A DNA stretch of 64,000 nucleotides. Source: Thozetella sp. PMI_491. Its lineage: Eukaryota > Ascomycota > Sordariomycetes > Chaetosphaeriales > Chaetosphaeriaceae. The stretch covers positions 434,001 to 498,000 of the forward strand of contig MU270023.1 in assembly GCA_021432635.1 (NCBI GenBank), read 5' to 3'. The position numbers and the translations under genes were made by a program. Every line of letters starts with the position of its first letter. Positions within the stretch are counted from its first letter, which is position 1. Shown here in pieces: positions 10,485 to 22,331 of this stretch. The notes beneath the pieces are model-generated. The model was given only the letters and a program-made list of their open reading frames with translations. It was not told the DNA's origin and did no database searches.

Positions 10485-11635
10485 ATGAGCCTCCAAAGAT
10501 TCTCCGCCACAGTGGCGGGCCTCTTCCTGCTCGCCGGCACCGCTGGCGCCATTCCCCGTGATGTGCTCCCGCTGCTCATGCCTCGAGGTGGAGATAGCAT
10601 CTGGGTATCGGTAGACTGGCTGGGGGAGCCTCAAACCATCACGCCCATCGTGACGACCACCAACGGCGTGACAACGACCATCTCCGCGGCGCCGACGGCC
10701 CTGGTCGCCACGACTACATACGCCATCGTCTCGAGCGGCCACACAACCACCGTCGCAGGAAGCCCGCCGGTGGCGGGCCCGACCGGCGTTGACCACAGCG
10801 GTGCCTTCATGTTCTGTGATGTCTACCAGGCCGCGAGCCCCATCTGCCAGCCCAAGAACGGCAGCCAGCTCAACCCCGGCAAGTCCTACTACGGTGAGTA
10901 ACGCCCGCGTCTCCTCTCCCAGATTCCTATATCTTGGGCCTCTCCCTTGAGAGTACACGTGCTGAGCCACTCGTGTTCGCCGCAGTCACCTGGTCGTCAG
11001 AGCAGTACGCCAACAAGAGCGCTACTGTCCAAGTCGATTTCTCCTACCCCAACGGCACTCAGTGGCAGTCGAAGAAGGTAAACATTAGCAAGGGCTTCTG
11101 GGAATGGGAAATCGAGGCGAATGCACTTGACGGCCTTGGCGACACCCCTCTCGCCGTATCTCTCTTCCTCCAGTCCTACCTAGAAGAGACCAGCAACGGG
11201 GGCGAGGCCGATGAAGTCAAGCCGGGCCCGATCGTGTACATCACGAAGCAGGCCGTGGTCATCGCTAACGGAGGGTCGAGCTTCAACACTGCCGCTGTCG
11301 CCGTGCCTGTCGTCATCGCCGTCGTCTTGCTGGCGATCGCCGGATTCTGCCTCTGGCGCCGGAAGAAGGGCCAAGGCAGCACCTTTGAGGGTTTCCGCTT
11401 CCGACGGCCGTCTATGCGCCAGGGCTATGGCGTCCGTAAGAGCAAGACCGAGCGGGTGCGGTCTGGCGCTGGCGTCTCCGTGGACACGGACACCAAGCAA
11501 GGAGGTATCCAGCTGACGGACCGAGAGAGCTGGTCCCCCACGAGCCCGACTAGCGCCAAGTTAGGTGGCCCGGGCCGCCCCGAAGGCAGGAATGTCTTCC
11601 GCGAGGAGTTGCAGAGACAGGAGCGGCAAGGTTGA
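10485..11635 (+). CDS. Single-pass membrane protein with signal peptide and glycosylated ectodomain
   Basis: I do not recognise a named family, but the layout is common for fungal cell-surface proteins. Exons 10485-10893 and 10986-11635 (92-nt intron) give 352 residues. A signal peptide spans about residues 1-23 (LFLLAGTAGA). A Thr/Ser-rich ectodomain follows, with a CDVYQAASPIC loop and a segment GKSYYVTWSSEQ rebuilt across the intron, which resembles immunoglobulin-like beta domains of Ser/Thr-rich fungal surface proteins. Several N-glycosylation sequons (NGS, NKS, NGT, NIS) are present. One membrane helix lies at about 238-260 (VAVPVVIAVVLLAIAGF) followed by WRRKK, placing a roughly 90-residue basic, Ser-rich tail in the cytosol. 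A wall-stress sensor or adhesion role is possible but unproven. Confidence 0.85.
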
Positions 11636-12127
11636 GCGCCTCAGCTCCGCGGGCGTGCGCACGGCTCGGTTCTTCCTTCCCCCTAGTTGCTACGCCAAGG
11701 ACAGAAAGGAGGGAGTGATGGTCTCCGCGTGCGTGGTTGTCGCGAGCAGAGCGGTAAATATACCCCACGTGTGATCAGAGGAAATGTTAATAGATTTGGG
11801 CTTGGTTTGGTATCCTCCGCTGGTATTAAATGGGGCATCGCAGCAAGAACCCTCCCGTCATTTCTACTTCCCTATGCTCCTGGTTCATATTGTCTCGTAT
11901 AATGAGTGACATGCCCGGCCCTCCCTTCATCTAATCATCACCTTGCTGCCCAAATAGCACACACGATTAATAAAAATTTATGGTCTCCAAGATGAGCAGT
12001 GAAGGGAACACCCTTAGTCCCCACGATGCATTGGCATCGCTATCACAAAAGAAAAAGAAAGGGTATTTAGTAAGTGGCGTGAGAAACCCCGCAAGGAAAA
12101 CCGCCTCGACTAGGAACGCCGCCTTTC
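11636..12127. other. Intergenic between convergent genes
   Basis: Separates the 3' ends of the membrane protein gene and the 938-residue gene. AATAAA-like A/T-rich sequence occurs near 11968-11980 (ttaataaaaattta). No gene seen. Confidence 0.5.
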
Positions 12128-14944
12128 TCAACCGTCGTCGGCCCACCAACCAACCTCCATGTTAGGCATGCGCTGTCCTACGGCGCTGAGCCTCGCCTCT
12201 TTCCGTTTCTTATGCACAGCCGCGTCGTATCCCATCGGGTCGGAAGGCGAAATGGGCGAGTCGGGCCGGGGAATCCCGGGAAAGTCTGGGATGCTGAGCG
12301 TGTCCTCGACTATCTTCACGTGGTCCTCCCGGGGCCGGCGAGAGCTCCGCTCGCTTGAGCCGTCCGTATCCGGCCGCGACCCTACTCTCGTGTGATAATG
12401 GGGCTTCGCGTCTCCGTCAGGACGACCCATCGACATCGCCGACAGAGACACCCTACCACGGCCCCGGGTTCGGCCCGAGGTCGTCTGCGAAGCACCGCTC
12501 GAGCTGGGGCCAGAGAGCGAGAACATGCTGCGATCGTCCGTGTCTGAGCGGTCCGAAGGACCGCGTGTCAGACAGCCGTCACTGCCATTATCGAAATCAA
12601 GGAAATCGCTAAGGTCCGGGCTGGGTTCAGCCGCATCGAAGGCGTTGATGTTGTCGGCGGGGCGATCCAGCATGAGCAGAATCTGGCCTTGTTCCGAGCT
12701 GGGTGAGCTGTGCTCTGCGACTCGGCGGCTAGAACCTAGGCTGGTGTGCGAGCCCTTTCTAGGCAGGTCGTGGTGTCTTGTCTGCGAAGAATCTGGGCCT
12801 CGGATGGTGCTCCTCGACGAGTGCCGGGACATGAGCTGGTCTTGCGACCGCTTCTCTGACAGCCGCTTCTCCGACCCGCTCCTTTCGTTTTCCTCCTCCA
12901 GCTCGGCGATGATGGTCTCTCGGATCTGCGCCCGTTTTTGGCGCAGTGCCGCCAGCAGCATCTCCTCCTGCCGCGTCACCGCCATGAAGCGCCCGCTGCT
13001 GGTGTCGTCCCAGTCGCCGTTCTCGGCCTTGGCGTGCATGCTCGCGCTGCTTACGCTCCGTATGCTGTGGCTGGAGCGCCCGTCGATAGACTTCGAGGTG
13101 TGGTGGCCGGGGAGGGGAATATCAATGCTCGTCGGCGACAAGGGCGGAGTCGGCTGCAGCGGAGTTCTGGAAGCTACAGATTTGTGGGCAGGGAGGTTGG
13201 CCTCGGGAATCGACACAAGCGAGCCCCTAGACGGCGGCCTGTGTGCACCTTGGGCTGCCGCCGACGTCCTATGCTTGGACGGAGGACGCCGGCCACCTGG
13301 CCACATCGGAACGGATCCCATATTCTTCGCTCCAGGAGCTCCAGAGAGCGAGCTCTTGCGTTCGCTTATCACCGGTGGATGCAAAGGTTGCGGGCTCGTG
13401 TCCAAGGCGCTGGAAGGCCGGGCTGGGAGCATAGGCCCGCCGGGACGCCGTAAGGGTTGATAGCTCTCGGCTTCGTCATTAACGCCCCCGAAGGAGCTCG
13501 CTCCGCTATATGTTGGGCTCAGAACTCGGCGTCCAGGCTTCTCGTCTAGCTCTGGGCCATCGTCCTCAGAGTCTGATGAGAGGGATAAGACACTTATCAT
13601 CTGAAGATCCAAGTCGGTGATACTTCGGTCCGTGCGCTTGGAGGCCTTGGATGTCCTTGTATGCCGGCTCGAAATGCTCGCGCCACAATCCGAAGGCTCT
13701 GGTTGGGTGTGGCTAGGGTTGAATGCGCTTCTGGAGGATGGCGACTCCGGCTGCTGCATTGAACGTGGAGAAGCTGATAGTACGGGTGCTGTTGACGGGG
13801 AACCTTGGCGCGACTGCCGGGTTGCTCCCCGCGGCGAGTATTTTGAGAAGGGTGATAGGAATCCTTGCGCGGCCGGACCTGCGGGTGGAGCTAGGCGAGC
13901 CGGTTCTTGTGGGTTGAGCAACCGACTGGGCGAGAGCGGGCCGACCTCCGGGCTCGACAGCGACCTTCTTCGACCAGGCTCGTCTCCCACCATATCCTGC
14001 ATCGTCCTCTGCTCGTAGTGCTCGTACAACTGGTGGAGATTGGCGCTCGAGGTAGAGGTTAGGCTCACTCCATTGCTGTGCGAAGAGTGCGGCGGCTTGG
14101 GTGCGTGGTGCGGAGCATTCCGGGAGCGAGACGAAGGGCGACCTTCGGTTACTGTTGGCAATAGAGACATGAGGGTTTCCCTTGCTGACTTCTTGCCTGG
14201 TCGTTCGGCTCGCTGCGGGAGCGGGGGCGTCGTATCCGGGGAGAGGGACATGATGGAAGGGGATTTCATCATGAGGTCCGGGCCGAGGACGAGGGGCTGG
14301 TGTGAGTTCGGGCTCAAGAGGCGGGATAGCCTGGGCTTCGGCATGAGATGCGAGAGATCCAGTTTGGCCGGCTTCTTCTTGGGCTTCATGGGGGCTGCGG
14401 TACCCTCCATGTCGAGGAGTGCCTGGGCCTTGCGCGGCAGCCCCTTGGCCATGGCCGAGCTAGAAGTCTGCTGCGAGATGGAAAGGGGCAGTTTTGATTT
14501 GTCGTAGTACGACACGATGGTCGAGTTCGACCCCCGGCGACGCATGCTGGAGGCATCCGTCACGGGGTCGTCGTAGCCTCCGCCAGCAAAGGAGTGATGG
14601 GGAATGACGCCCGATTCCACCTCCCATTGCTCGACCCGGCCGGTAGCTTTCCCCCGCACGGCAACATCCTTAATGCCCTCATCGATAATCCCCAGCCCCG
14701 TTCCCCGGTCCGAGTAGGCTCCGGTGGTATCTGAGATGGATATGCTGATCCCCGAAACCACGGAGTTGGATCTCTCCCCCCACTGCCGATCGGGGACCGG
14801 GGAGGTGGGCGAGTCCGTGTTGATCTCTCCCGTGCCAAGGAGTTTCTGCGCCTTTGTTAGAGGAGGCGGGATCGTCTGCGCCTGCTGAGAGTGTTTGTGC
14901 CTCCACCCAGGCAGCGGGAAAGTGAATTTGGACGAGCCGCCCAT
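12128..14944 (-). CDS. Hypothetical 938-residue Ser/Pro-rich, largely disordered protein
   Basis: One uninterrupted reading frame starting MGGSSKFTFPLPGWRHKHSQ. Most of the length is low-complexity and rich in Ser, Pro, Arg and Gly, as expected for an intrinsically disordered, phosphorylated protein. Stretches that look less random and may be conserved are the N-terminus through PLTKAQKLLGTG, a charged helical segment around residues 650-690 (MLLAALRQKRAQIRETIIAE), an acidic LSDFLDFDNGSD patch, and a C-terminal block with HVKIVEDTLSIPDFPGIP and GWWADDG. No signal peptide, membrane helix or catalytic motif is visible. Long antisense frames over this gene are shadows of its biased codons. Function unknown; it is transcribed away from the KAP123 gene. 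Confidence 0.85.
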   Translation of the reverse strand: MGGSSKFTFPLPGWRHKHSQQAQTIPPPLTKAQKLLGTGEINTDSPTSPVPDRQWGERSNSVVSGISISISDTTGAYSDRGTGLGIIDEGIKDVAVRGKATGRVEQWEVESGVIPHHSFAGGGYDDPVTDASSMRRRGSNSTIVSYYDKSKLPLSISQQTSSSAMAKGLPRKAQALLDMEGTAAPMKPKKKPAKLDLSHLMPKPRLSRLLSPNSHQPLVLGPDLMMKSPSIMSLSPDTTPPLPQRAERPGKKSARETLMSLLPTVTEGRPSSRSRNAPHHAPKPPHSSHSNGVSLTSTSSANLHQLYEHYEQRTMQDMVGDEPGRRRSLSSPEVGPLSPSRLLNPQEPARLAPPAGPAAQGFLSPFSKYSPRGATRQSRQGSPSTAPVLSASPRSMQQPESPSSRSAFNPSHTQPEPSDCGASISSRHTRTSKASKRTDRSITDLDLQMISVLSLSSDSEDDGPELDEKPGRRVLSPTYSGASSFGGVNDEAESYQPLRRPGGPMLPARPSSALDTSPQPLHPPVISERKSSLSGAPGAKNMGSVPMWPGGRRPPSKHRTSAAAQGAHRPPSRGSLVSIPEANLPAHKSVASRTPLQPTPPLSPTSIDIPLPGHHTSKSIDGRSSHSIRSVSSASMHAKAENGDWDDTSSGRFMAVTRQEEMLLAALRQKRAQIRETIIAELEEENERSGSEKRLSEKRSQDQLMSRHSSRSTIRGPDSSQTRHHDLPRKGSHTSLGSSRRVAEHSSPSSEQGQILLMLDRPADNINAFDAAEPSPDLSDFLDFDNGSDGCLTRGPSDRSDTDDRSMFSLSGPSSSGASQTTSGRTRGRGRVSLSAMSMGRPDGDAKPHYHTRVGSRPDTDGSSERSSRRPREDHVKIVEDTLSIPDFPGIPRPDSPISPSDPMGYDAAVHKKRKEARLSAVGQRMPNMEVGWWADDG

Positions 14945-17900
14945 GGTGAGTGCGGCGGGCGTGCTGGTGGTCGACCCGATCAGTCAGCCCAAAGGCCCAA
15001 AAGTTTGCTGGCGCTTCCGGTGCCAATTGTCACCGGGAGCAATGCCTAGGTCCCGGTCCCATCCCTCCACTGGCGGGGTCGGTTGCCCTTTTCTCGTCCG
15101 TCGAGGGTCTGGTTGTTTGCTGCAGCGCCGGCCGACACGGGACGTTTCTGTGGTTCTCGACGGCTCAGCACTCCCTCCTCGATTGGTGCCGAGGGGAGCG
15201 GGGGGGGGAGCGAATGCAGCTTCGGGAGGCGGTCTCGGCCCTCCAAATCGCTTCCGGCGTCAGGACGGCCTGGCAGAAGGAGTTCAATCCGGTCAATTGA
15301 CGAGCGGCAGCACGGCGGAAGTCAATGGATGGGCTGGCCGATGGTTGTGCGAGGAAGCTGGAGAAAACGAGAAAGCAATCTGAGCCTCGGAAGTTACGAT
15401 CAGGGAGTTCCCCCTTTCAAATCGGCAACGACCAGGCCACTAGCCCCCCCGGCAGATCAGTACTCCGCTAGCTACAGACCGGGGCGCAGATTGGACAAAA
15501 GCCACGAGAGCAGACGGAGCTAAAACGAACACGCCAGATGACCCGCTTCAGGGCCGGCGCAGAAATTATAAACTCGGACAAGCGATGACGAGTGAGCTTC
15601 GGCCAGCCGGGATCCAGGACCAGGGAGAAACCTCACCTAAAAGAAGAAGAAAAGGGCAATAAAGGAAAAAAAAAAAAAAAGTTCTTCACCCTCGCTCGCT
15701 ACGGAAGGATCGCCGGCCACACACGCACGCCCGCACCGTTCATGCAGCGATCCGCTCGAACCGCGCTCGCAGGGCAATCTATTGGGTGCTCGCCGAGGCC
15801 CTCACGGCAATGCACGGGCACTCTACTGCACGAGAAGCAGGCCACCGAGCTGCAACCGTGGCCGTGAGCAGCCGAGCATTTGAGGGGTAAAGGGGGGCCG
15901 GGATTCAGGAAGGAGGAGTGCACTGCAGCGTGCCCAGGGGCTGGTTTTGGCAGGCCTAGGTAAGGTAGGTAGGTACAATACGGTGCAGGCTTAGGGCACG
16001 CTGCAGGCTCGGGGGAGGCCATCCTCCCTCCAGAGACCGATCGCTTATTTTGGCCTGCGCCGTCCGGGTACCACTTGAACCTCTGGCAGTCCGGCCGTCG
16101 GCCCAAAGAAGCAAGTCCCGGTTCCATGAACCCCCCTTCAGCGCTGCAGAGGTGGGAGTCAAAACGCTGCAGATGATGTCAGGAAGCGAGCAAGGGCCCA
16201 GGGTCGTGCCGTGTCTCGCCGCCACCTGGGCGACGCGATGCCGGCCGGCTCGACTACTTACCTAGGTTCCCTCGCTTTTAGCTCTTGGGCAGTCCGTCCC
16301 GTAGACTCGGCACGCCCTACCTTGCCCAAGCGCTCTGGCTACCATAGTATAATGGAGCTGCTCTCCACCAAAGGACATAGTTCCAAAAATCCCAGAAACT
16401 ACCACGTTAGCACGTAGGAAAACCCAAGATCGGGAGCCCTGGGGACACCTTGCGAGCTCCACCTGGCGACTATTAGTGCCCTGTCAAATTTGCAAGCCAG
16501 CCCGCAAGGCTAACCCCTGGATGACTTTGGGGGCACAGGATGGGCCTGATTTTTTACTGCCCTTCGTCCCATCGCGTCCAACCTGGCACGGACAGCACCT
16601 CCGCAGCCCTGAGGTAGGTTAGACTAGAGGCTAAAGAAGAAAAAAAGGGGAGGGGGGGGAGGGGGTGACAAGGCAGCCCTCCTAGACCACATGCCCTCTC
16701 CCTTTTGCGATGCGGATCGGCAGTGTACCCAAGAGGAGGGCGATTCACTGCAACAACAGCAGCAGTGGTGGCTAACCTGACGTTGCATCTTGGCACATTT
16801 CCCGCAGATGACATCCCTGGCAGCGATTTAGTACCTCGCCGCTACCCGCAAATGACGATCTCGACACGACGTCTCTAGAGGGGGGAAGGGGGGGCACTTG
16901 TCGGTCAGTGCGCACTTTGGGCAATGGACGGCACCATCAGGGGTCGAGATTGGACTTTGGGGCCAGGGCGCCAATAGTCAGAACCTTGCCATCACTAGCA
17001 CAGACGCGAACAAAATCTCACCCCATCCAGGTAGCGTCGGCAAGACATGGCCTGCCCCACACCGTCGCAAGACCGAGCATCTGACCGCTCTCACGCTCGC
17101 TACCCCCTGGCTTTGTTGGCAGGCATGGCAGGGTCCCCAGTCCCCTTTTGTTCGCCAGCAGACATGTCAGGTCCGGTACACAGACCTCCCTCCGTCGACA
17201 AAGGGTACGGATATGACCGGTAGTCGGTGAGGCTGGCGTGTGCCCGAGCCCAAGACCTCTAGTACAGCACCTCTCTAGTGCAAACCACATTAGGACGGGG
17301 CGGTCCGTATACCTCATCTTATCTGGGATTGGAGCAGCCAAGCTGGGCGTGAAAGGGGGGACGAATGGTATAACTATGCCCTTTACGAACCACGCCAATC
17401 TCCACTGGGGGAACTGCTGCCTTACTTTTCTCCTCTCGACCTCGAGACCGCCCAGTTTAGAAGAAACCATGAAAGAAACACCAGCGCAGCAATGCGGCAT
17501 CGCCCAGGAGATCCGCTGCCCCTCTTTCTGCTAAGTGGTGGATATGGTTGGCCCGCGATAATCGCGACTGAGGGGACCTGGTCGCATTTGCTGCACGATG
17601 AGGAAGAGTGAAACGGGCACGAACCCCACATGTTTACTTTTCTCTCTTGTGCTATGTTGCACACGCAGATGCACTCTGCTTGCTGCTTGGCGCGTGCTGC
17701 GTGCGAAGAGCGGACCGTGGGCTGGCCAAAATAGGTTGGTACGTCCGCGTATAGACTAGGTATAATGTGCAACTCGCAAGCCTCTGCTGTGACGGGTCAG
17801 TCAAAGCCTCGATATTGCGTCAGTGCGCAACGCAACAACGAGCAATTCTTTACTGCTCGGCTCCCGGCAGCGCGGGGGTCGGCAGCGTAAGGTGGAGGTC

Positions 17901-18764
17901 GCACAAATGGCATTTTCCTGGACCTTGGACAACGTCGAGGGGGTGCCATCCTCCGCGCCCTCCTTGCCTGGTCTCGCCTGGAACCTTGCGACGCTGCTCC
18001 GTACCGAACAGACATATCCGCCTCGACTGCAACCATCTCGACGTCGGACAGCCCAGTTCCTACCGGAGAGCCTCATGGGTGTTCCCTGTGTGGCCCTGCA
18101 GGGCACAATGGCTAGAGTCCGGAGCTACGGCCCCTGGGGAGGGGGCACTCAGCGCCATCCGTCTCTCCCTGAGGATTTTGCTCCGGGCAACCCTGTGTAC
18201 CAAAAAACTTGGGCTCTACTGAATAGCTACCTATGATATCGTATAAGGCAAGCTCACCAGTTCTCAGCAGCACTCTGTGTGGTAGGACCGTGAGGTAGAA
18301 GAGACGGTCGGAGAAGTTCAAATTAGATAGGCTCAAGTGAATAGGTGATCGGCTTAAACCCACGATATAATAGATGCATAGGGTTAGTTACACGAGCCTA
18401 GTCCTAGTCCTAAATATCGATCAACACCTCGGTGGGTGCCCTCCCTCGCGCAGTACCTTTCGATCACGGCTCAGGATGCTGCTGGTGAAGGAAGAAAAGC
18501 ACAAGGTTAACCCTAACCCCGAGTTTCTCACTCGGTGGGGACGCGTCTACCCCGCCTTCCGGATTGGGATACAGGCGAAATTGGTTGCAATTTTTTTTTT
18601 TTTTTCCTCTCTTCTAACCCCACCACCTACGGTCAACCCTCTTCACCAACGCGCTTTCAGAGTGCGCACGAAAAAATATTAGAGGCGCATCTGAGACGCA
18701 CCTATCCCTTCTATGTCCATCCCCTTTGCATGATACCCTTTTTACATACCAACTACTTGCCGCC
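14945..18764. other. Long intergenic region (3.8 kb) between divergent genes
   Basis: Upstream of both the 938-residue gene and KAP123. Open frames here are short, overlap in all phases and show no family motif or plausible exon joins. A 15-base A run lies at 15666-15680 and a 15-base T run at 18591-18605. The proximal ends must hold two promoters. An unrecognised non-coding RNA or an orphan gene cannot be excluded. Confidence 0.5.
18591..18605 (+). promoter_or_regulatory. Poly-T plus CT-rich promoter element of KAP123
   Basis: A run of 15 T followed by cctctcttctaacccc, 160-175 bases before the start codon. Poly(dT) and CT-rich stretches at this distance are usual in strongly and constitutively expressed fungal genes, which fits an importin. 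No TATA box is obvious. Confidence 0.4.
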
Positions 18765-21700
18765 ATGGACCAGCAGCGGCTGGCCGCGCTCCTAAAGGAG
18801 ACGCAGACCCGTAAGACCTGCTCGCAGCGGCCCAACCTACCCAAAGACTGATAGCTAACACGATGGCTTTGCTACAGCTGATACCCAACGGCTTCGTGCA
18901 GTGACTGCCGAGCTCAACAAAGACTTTTACTCTCACCCGGAAGGCCTCCTTGCCCTCATCGAGATCATCGCGACCCATGAGGACCCCATCATTCGCCAGC
19001 AGGCAGCCGTCCAGGCCGCTCGGCAGGTTCCCAAGCACTGGGGCAAGACAGCCAAGGAGCAGAAGCCAGCGGTGCGCCAGCATCTCGTTCAGGCAACTAT
19101 GCGTGAGCAGAATGCCAAGAGCCGACATGCCGAGTCCCGCGTGATCGCGGCTATCGCGGCTCTCGATTTCGATGAAGGCGAGTGGACGGATCTCCTACCA
19201 GCTCTCTTCACCCTTGCTAGCAACAGCGACGTCGCCCAACGTGAGGTTGGCTCCTACATCATCTACAGCCTGCTCGAGGCGAACCCGACCTTCTTCACCG
19301 AGCACCTGCTCAAGCTGCTCGAGCTGTTCAACCACACCTTGCGGGACCCCCAGAGCGCCGATGTCCGTATCAACAGCATGATGTCGATCGGCGCCCTGCT
19401 CCTGCTCTTTGATGCCGACGAGGATGACGAGCCTGTCAACGCTCTACAGGTGCTCATCCCGGCCATGGTCGATGTTCTCAAAGACGCTGTCCAGGCCAAC
19501 GACGAAGAGAAGGCCAACCAGGCTTTCGAGGTCTTCCAGCAGTTCTTGGCTTACGAGTCTGCTCTCCTCGGTGGCTACCTCAAGGATCTGGTGCAACTGA
19601 TGATCGATCTGGCGGCCAACAAGGATGCCGATGACGAGATTCGCTCGCAAGCTCTTGCCTTCCTGTCGCAGACCGTCCGCTACCGCCGCATGAAGATTCA
19701 AGGCATGCCCGACATGGGTAGCCAGCTGACGCTGAAGAGCATGGGCATCCTGACCGAGTTCGACGAAGAGGAGGACGAGGACGATATCAACCCGGCTCGG
19801 GCCGCCCTGGCGCTTCTCGATCAGCTATCGAGCGATCTACCCCCTCGGCAGGTCGTGGTTCCCCTGCTCGATGCGCTGCCCAAGTTCTCCACTTCAGAGG
19901 ACGTCGGATTCCGTAAGGCCGGCATCCTGGCCCTCGGCACCGTTGTCGAGGGCGCTCCGGACTTCGTGGCCTCGCAGCTCACCTCCATCATTCCTCACCT
20001 TCTCACCCTTCTCAACGATCACGACGTGGGTGTCCGGCACACGGCTCTTGTCAGTCTCGCTCGTTTAGCCGACGATGTTGCGGAGGCGCTTGCCCCGTAT
20101 CATCAGGACTTGATTGCGGCCGTTGTGAGGAACCTGCAGGCTGCAGTTGCCCCCACCAGCGATGAGAACCTGGCCAAAAAGAACATCGGCGTCATTCGAT
20201 CCGTGTGCGGTGCCCTGGACTCCATGTCCGAAGGCCTCGAGTCGGACCTGATGAAGCAGTACGCCCCCGACCTGATTGGCAGCATTGGTCCTCTGGTCAG
20301 CCACGAAGACAATAAGGTGAAGATCGCCGCCGCTGGTGCCCTGGGAGCTATTGCAGAGTCGCTGGACAAGGACTTTGAGCCCTACTTTGAGAAGGTCATT
20401 CAGGCTCTTGGCGGCTACCTGACCATTAAGGAGACGGAAGAAGACCTGGCTCTCCGCAGTGGCGTGTGCGATGCTCTCGGACGCATTGCTCCTGCGGTGG
20501 GCCCGACGACGTTCCAGCCCTACGTAATGGACCTTATGCGATCGAGCGAGGAGGGCCTTCACCTCGACAACTCCCGCCTGCGGGAGAGTAGCTTCATCCT
20601 GTGGAGCTCTCTCGCCAAAGTGTATGAGAAAGAATTTGCTCCCTTCCTCCCCGGCGTCTTCAAGGGCCTGTTCCAGAGCCTGGAACTTGAGGAGGATGAG
20701 ATCACCCTTGAGCTCACTGAGGAGGAGCAAAACATCATCGGCACGACCGACCAGGTCATCACGGCCGGCAAGAAGATCAAGATTAAGAAGGCCGACGAGG
20801 AAGATTCCGAAGAGGCTATGGAGGACGACGATGATGACGACGATGAGGACCTCTGGGACGACATTGGTGTCTCTCCCCAGGCCCTGGAGAAGGAAGTTGC
20901 TATCGAAGTGCTTGGTGATGTCATCAGCCATGCTTGCGGGCCTGCCGAGATCCAGGAGTATCTCGAGAAGGCCATCGAGATGGTTTCACCTCTGGCTGAG
21001 CACACTTATGAGGGCTGCCGGAAGGCCGCGATTGGCACCTTGTGGCGTGCATATGCACGAGTATGGCAGCTGATGGAAGAGGAGACCAAGACCAGCTGGG
21101 AGCCCGGCTACCCGCCGAAGCAGACCCCGACCACCACCCTGGTGAAGTTGGGCGAGATCGTCACGAACGCGACGCTCCAGTCGTGGGCTGAGGAGAGCGA
21201 CCGGTGAGTGTCACTTTTCTACATTTGTTGAGCACCCCTCCCCTTTGCAGATGATGAACACCTTGCGTTATACCCAGCTCACTCAGACGCGTTATCGCGA
21301 GTGCTGAGAAAGCGCCTTTATCTACTCCTGATGCATGCCAAGCTCCACAGCCTTTCCTGTTTACCACAATTTGGTTCGAACCAAGGCTGACAACCTCAAA
21401 GCGGCGTCGTGACGGATATTAACCGCAATGTGGCCGCTACCCTAAAGGCGTGCGGACCGGCCATCCTCGCCCAGGGCGACATGATGCAGCAAGTGGTCAG
21501 CGTGCTCGGCACGCTCATCACACGGTCCCACCCTTGCCAGCAGGACCTCGGCGACGAGGAGGAGGATCAAGATGTCGAAGGCTCGTCAGAGTATGACTGG
21601 CTCGTGATCGACACTGCCCTCGATGTGGTTGTCGGTCTGGCTGGGGCCCTTGGACCCTCGTTCGCGGAGCTCTGGAAGATCTTTGAGAAGCCCATCATGA

Positions 21701-22331
21701 AGTTTGGCTCGTCGAGCGACAACAACGAGCGCTCGGTCGGCATTGGCGTCATCGCTGAGTGCGCCGCCAACATGAAGGATGCCGTCACGCCGTATACACC
21801 AAAGCTTCTCGCGCTCCTCATGAAGCGTCTTGCCGACACTGACCCAGAGACGAAGAGCAACGCCGTGTACGCTGTTGGCCAGCTCATCTACAACTCCGGT
21901 GACATCAAGACCTACTTGCCCTATTACGAGCAGATCCTTCTGAAGCTGGAGTCGATGCTGCCCGTCACCGAGGCACGGACCCGCGACAATGCTGCCGGCT
22001 GCCTCTGCCGCATGATCTCGGCGCACCCCGACAAGGTGCCTCTAGCCCAGGTTCTGCCCGCGCTGGTGGATCTTCTTCCCTTGAAAGAGGACTACGAAGA
22101 GAACGAGCCTGTTTACTCGACCCTAATCAACCTTTGTATGCACTTTGCCCTGCCTTCTCCCTCTGCTCCACTGTAATCACTAACACGTGTCTAGATGCCC
22201 AGAAGGAGCCGACCATGACCCAGCTTATGCCCAAGCTCGTCCCTGTTCTACAGCAGGTCCTTGAGCCTCCTACTGAACAGCTCGACGATGAGACTCGGGA
22301 GCTCATTAAGCGAACCTTGGCTAGCCTCTAG
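18765..22331 (+). CDS. KAP123: Importin beta subunit, Kap123/importin-4 type
   Basis: Karyopherin that carries ribosomal proteins and histones from cytosol to nucleus, releasing them on Ran-GTP. Exons 18765-18810, 18878-21203, 21402-22135 and 22195-22331 give 1080 residues; yeast Kap123 is about 1113. The first exon codes only MDQQRLAALLKETQT and part of a Pro codon. HEAT repeats cover nearly the whole chain, for example SRVIAAIAALDFDEGEW, VGVRHTALVSLARLADDVA, EDNKVKIAAAGALGAIAESL and NERSVGIGVIAECAANM. An N-terminal importin-beta domain (HEDPIIRQQAAVQAARQV) binds Ran. A very acidic loop (EDDDDDDDEDLWDD) sits near residues 660-680, where Kap123 proteins have a cargo-binding acidic insertion. 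The third intron is 198 nt, longer than the rest. Housekeeping gene with no functional link to its neighbours. Confidence 0.96.

Noticed and set aside
10131-10970. 279-residue minus-strand frame over the membrane protein's first exon
   Set aside because: Overlaps a signal-peptide exon with clean splicing; composition is random (Arg/Gly-rich).
12525-13460. 311-residue open frame antisense to the 938-residue gene
   Set aside because: Ser/Arg/Gly-rich mirror of a Ser/Pro-rich coding strand; no independent signal.
15083-17500. Several 100-160 residue frames in the long intergenic region
   Set aside because: Overlapping in opposite strands, no homology motifs, no sensible exon joins.
20065-20931. 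288-residue open frame antisense to KAP123
   Set aside because: Lies entirely over the well-supported importin exon and has no motif; produced by codon bias of the real gene.
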